Source: an uncultured Lactobacillus sp. | Lineage (GTDB): Bacteria > Bacillota > Bacilli > Lactobacillales > Lactobacillaceae | Assembly (NCBI GenBank): GCA_948500755.1 | Contig: CAOOYH010000010.1 | Location: 1 to 52,424, forward strand | Direction of reading: 5' to 3' | Length of the DNA stretch: 52,424 nucleotides | In this document: positions 50,353-52,424 of the stretch, piece by piece | Position numbering within the stretch: the stretch's first letter is position 1 | How the letters are laid out: each line of letters starts with the position of its first letter | The notes under the pieces: generated by a model | Database searches by the model: none | What the model was told of the DNA's origin: nothing | The model's input: only the letters and a program-made list of their open reading frames with translations | Made by a program: the position numbers and the translations under genes

Positions 50353-50400
50353 AAAAAAGCTCCTCAGATAAGTTTTATATGCTTATCTGAAGAGCTTTTT
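50353..50400. terminator. Bidirectional terminator after psiE
   Basis: AAAAAGCTCCTCAGATAAG / CTTATCTGAAGAGCTTTTT, a 19-bp stem with one mismatch and a 9-nt loop. Also serves tRNA-Thr on the other strand. Confidence 0.92.
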
Positions 50401-50406
50401 ATTTAG

Positions 50407-50479
50407 TGCTGATTGCCAGAATCGAACTGGCGACCTTTTCTTTACGAGGGAAACGCTCTACCGACTGAGCTAAATCAGC
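50407..50479 (-). tRNA. tRNA-Thr(CGT)
   Basis: 73 nt, acceptor GCTGATT/AATCAGC, D-arm GCTC/GAGC, T-arm GCCAG-TTCGATT-CTGGC. The anticodon loop CTCGTAA gives CGT. The anticodon stem TTTCC/AGAAA has a C-A mismatch at 31-39. CCA not encoded. Confidence 0.88.
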
Positions 50480-50533
50480 GTGCTACAACATCACATTATA
50501 GCAAACTTGAAAAATCACTTCAATATGGATTAT

Positions 50534-51376
50534 TTAAGAAATGAAACTACCAGCAACAATTAAGGCCAATCCAACTAAAGTAAGAACTAAATCTTTGCCG
50601 TGTTTTTTATCACCCAAGATGTACATCCCACCAAGAGTAGCAATTACAACGGCAATTTGACTATAGATAAATGCGCTGGCAACACCATTTTCTTCAACAG
50701 AAAAGATATACGCACAAGCACCAATACTGAAGGAGAATCCAGTTAAAATATTCCAATAGCTAGCCTTTTCTTTAAAAGCAGCCGTTTTCTTAGAAAATAC
50801 TAAATAAATAATGGCTCCCAATAAAATTCCGATCATTTGCGGAAGAAAAAGATCTTTACCGCTAACTTTAACTGTTTTAGGGAAGGTGGCATAAATCCAG
50901 AAACCAATCGAAGTAAACAGTAATAATAAGAAGTCTTTAAGCTGACTACTTTCATTATATCCCTTACTCATCGAGGTTAAGAAAACACCGACAACCATCA
51001 AAACTAGAGCAAGAATTCCTAAGAAGATTGCCTTAGGACTATTCCATTCATGAAAAATCAGTCCTCCGATTAAGCATGAGCCAATTAATTGAAGGCCTGC
51101 CGAAATAGGCATTGTCTTAGTAACTCCAATATTTGTAAAAGAAATAAATTGTCCGATTTGGCCAACTGCCCAACCAATTCCTGAGATCATGGCCAATAAA
51201 AAGATTCCAATTGACATCTTTGGACGAGCTATAATCGTAAAAATAATACCTATAATTACAGCTCCAATCCCAGTACCATAAATTTCATTTAATGGCCTAC
51301 TGCTAGGAATTTTACCTGAAATTATTGGAATTAACCCCCAACCGACAGCAGGTAAAAATGCAATAATCCAATTCAT
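50534..51376 (-). CDS. GRP-family sugar transporter (GlcU/RbsU-like)
   Basis: A 280-residue transporter with ten hydrophobic helices in the drug/metabolite superfamily. The N-terminus WIIAFLPAVGWGLIPIISGK and the YGTGIGAVIIGIIFTI segment are typical of glucose/ribose uptake proteins such as GlcU and RbsU. It takes up sugar without phosphorylation, so an intracellular kinase would be needed. No adjacent sugar gene clarifies the substrate. Single gene on the minus strand. Confidence 0.88.
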   Translation of the reverse strand: MNWIIAFLPAVGWGLIPIISGKIPSSRPLNEIYGTGIGAVIIGIIFTIIARPKMSIGIFLLAMISGIGWAVGQIGQFISFTNIGVTKTMPISAGLQLIGSCLIGGLIFHEWNSPKAIFLGILALVLMVVGVFLTSMSKGYNESSQLKDFLLLLFTSIGFWIYATFPKTVKVSGKDLFLPQMIGILLGAIIYLVFSKKTAAFKEKASYWNILTGFSFSIGACAYIFSVEENGVASAFIYSQIAVVIATLGGMYILGDKKHGKDLVLTLVGLALIVAGSFIS

Positions 51377-51487
51377 TACTATTCATCTTACCTTTTAATA
51401 CTATTATCTTCATCACTTCTTATTTTAAGCCCTAGTTCCTACCTATATAAAGAAATATACCTTGAGAAGATGAAATTAATAATAAAT

Positions 51488-52246
51488 CTACTTCCAATCA
51501 AGACACAATTCTTGTTGATGAAGTTCTTCTGGAAGCTGATCACGATCGGTTTCATGATCGTTTAGTTTTGCCCCAGTGATTTGTTTGGTAAAAGAATCAA
51601 TCCGACGATTACTATCACGCAAATCATAATAAGTCGTGACAATTTTGTCATAATCACTTAAATCTTTGACATTAAAATTCTTATTATATTCATTTTCAAA
51701 AGTAGTAAATTTGAGAGGTAAGCGTGGTTTAAGTTGTGGAGTTTGATCGGGAACTCCAACTTGCATTCCTAAAACAGGAAAAGTCAACTTAGGAAGATCA
51801 AGGGTCTTCAACATTTCAAGAGGATGATCATTAACGGTTCCCAAAGGAACATAACCTAAATTCATGCTTTCTACAGCATTAGCTACATTTTGAAAAGCTA
51901 AAAGCGTATCTTCCATCGCCTGGAAGAAAATATCAGTAGTATGGACACGTCCATCATTTTGCCCCAATTGCTTTCTAATTTGTTGATTGCGGTACAAATC
52001 AACTACAAAAATAAACAAATCTCCTTCAGCACCAACGTATTTTTGATTACATAATTCCTGAATTTTAGCTTTTTTCTTTTCATCCGTAATATGAATTAGG
52101 GTTGCATTTTGCATAAACATACTAGTTGGAGTTTGACTAAATACTTTATACAAAGTCTCTAGTTGATCTTTGGATAAGGTTTGATCTTTAAACTTTCTAA
52201 TTGAACGATGGTTAAGTTGCTTATCAATTGTAAAATTATTTTCCAT
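51488..52246 (-). CDS. NADPH-dependent FMN oxidoreductase, NfrA/nitroreductase-like
   Basis: A 252-residue flavoenzyme of the NfrA/frp group. N-terminal HRSIRKFKDQTLSKDQL is the FMN-contacting motif, and NAVESMNLGYVPLGTVND and LPVLGMQVGVPDQTPQLKPR are typical of NADPH-flavin oxidoreductases. It reduces flavins, quinones or nitro compounds using NADPH and acts in the cytoplasm. Sequence is full length. Not linked to a regulator gene. Confidence 0.9.
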   Translation of the reverse strand: MENNFTIDKQLNHRSIRKFKDQTLSKDQLETLYKVFSQTPTSMFMQNATLIHITDEKKKAKIQELCNQKYVGAEGDLFIFVVDLYRNQQIRKQLGQNDGRVHTTDIFFQAMEDTLLAFQNVANAVESMNLGYVPLGTVNDHPLEMLKTLDLPKLTFPVLGMQVGVPDQTPQLKPRLPLKFTTFENEYNKNFNVKDLSDYDKIVTTYYDLRDSNRRIDSFTKQITGAKLNDHETDRDQLPEELHQQELCLDWK

Positions 52247-52371
52247 GATTTGTCCTTCTTTTTTCTAAATTAATAATTTAAGTCTAATACTAATTAATTG
52301 TAAGTCAAATAAATCCGCTAGCTTATGCTAAAATAAAAGCGCAATACTACACAGAAAAAAGGAAGTATATT

Positions 52372-52424
52372 ATGCGAGTTTTAGTTATCGGCGGAGCGGG
52401 CTATATCGGCTCTCACGCTGTTAA
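52372..52424 (+). CDS. galE: UDP-glucose 4-epimerase, 5' end only
   Basis: The window ends 53 nt into a plus-strand gene whose translation starts MRVLVIGGAGYIGSHAV, the NAD-binding glycine loop (GGxGYIGSH) of GalE. AAAGGAAG is upstream of the ATG. The rest is outside the window, so a close relative within the extended SDR family cannot be excluded. Confidence 0.78.
   Translation, partial: MRVLVIGGAGYIGSHAV

Overview
The window is low-GC Firmicute DNA. It looks like Lactobacillus sensu stricto (acidophilus/gasseri/johnsonii neighbourhood). Evidence: an aggregation-promoting factor (Apf) gene, a remnant of a lactobacillar SLAP (S-layer anchoring) domain, a YSIRK-like/LPQAG-anchored surface protein, mannose-class PTS genes, T-box and Mn2+ riboswitch leaders, and the Firmicute block pcrA-ligA-camS-gatCAB-dgkB. 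The species is inference. Most genes lie on the minus strand.

Layout. 1-1.8 kb: the 3' part of an IS605/IS1341-type tnpB. Its right end forms the last codons of a convergent TMEM175-family channel gene. 1.9-9.4 kb: an MFS transporter, a very large M26-like (ZmpB-type) cell-wall metalloprotease with eight or so 22-residue repeats, a degenerate serine hydrolase, and the rRNA methyltransferase RlmD. 9.5-12 kb: a plus-strand insert in the conserved block, made of a tyrosine-type T-box leader with an NhaC-family transporter, then a BI-1 family membrane protein. 12-21.6 kb: information-processing operon (PcrA, LigA, CamS lipoprotein, GatCAB, DgkB). 21.7-26.3 kb: a GH73 glucosaminidase, tRNA-Leu(AAG), and a tightly packed surface-polysaccharide operon (CDP-glycerol transferase-like, flippase, GT32, SprT-like). 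26.4-31.5 kb: a SERCA-like P-type ATPase under a yybP-ykoY Mn2+ riboswitch, and the NAD salvage pair nadE/pncB. 31.6-33.9 kb: teichoic-acid type genes (GT4, TagA, TagD). 34-36 kb: a HutC-type GntR regulator and a cytoplasmic-looking beta-helix protein.

36-37.1 kb is a scarred tRNA island: Gln, Tyr and a second identical Gln tRNA, mixed with 3' remnants of an oppA-like and a SLAP-domain gene. 37.1-46.7 kb: a double ABM-domain protein, a UvrA paralogue, an FMN alpha-hydroxy-acid oxidase-like protein, a mannose-class PTS (IIAB, IIC, IID), a GH1 6-phospho-beta-glucosidase and a HAD phosphatase, with three cre-like sites. 46.7-52.4 kb: a histidine phosphatase, a secreted CAP-like protein, Apf with a structured leader, a 37-codon orphan gene, PsiE, tRNA-Thr(CGT), a GlcU-type sugar transporter, a nitroreductase and the first codons of galE.

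The least expected regulatory signal is a near-identical 22-bp box in front of the GntR gene (34699-34720) and in front of the PTS operon (44151-44172). It suggests that this regulator controls the beta-glucoside PTS about 9 kb away and itself. Other points of interest are the Mn2+-switched ATPase, the tyrosine T-box on an NhaC-type transporter, the IS-generated C-terminus of TMEM175, and the unexplained intracellular beta-helix protein.
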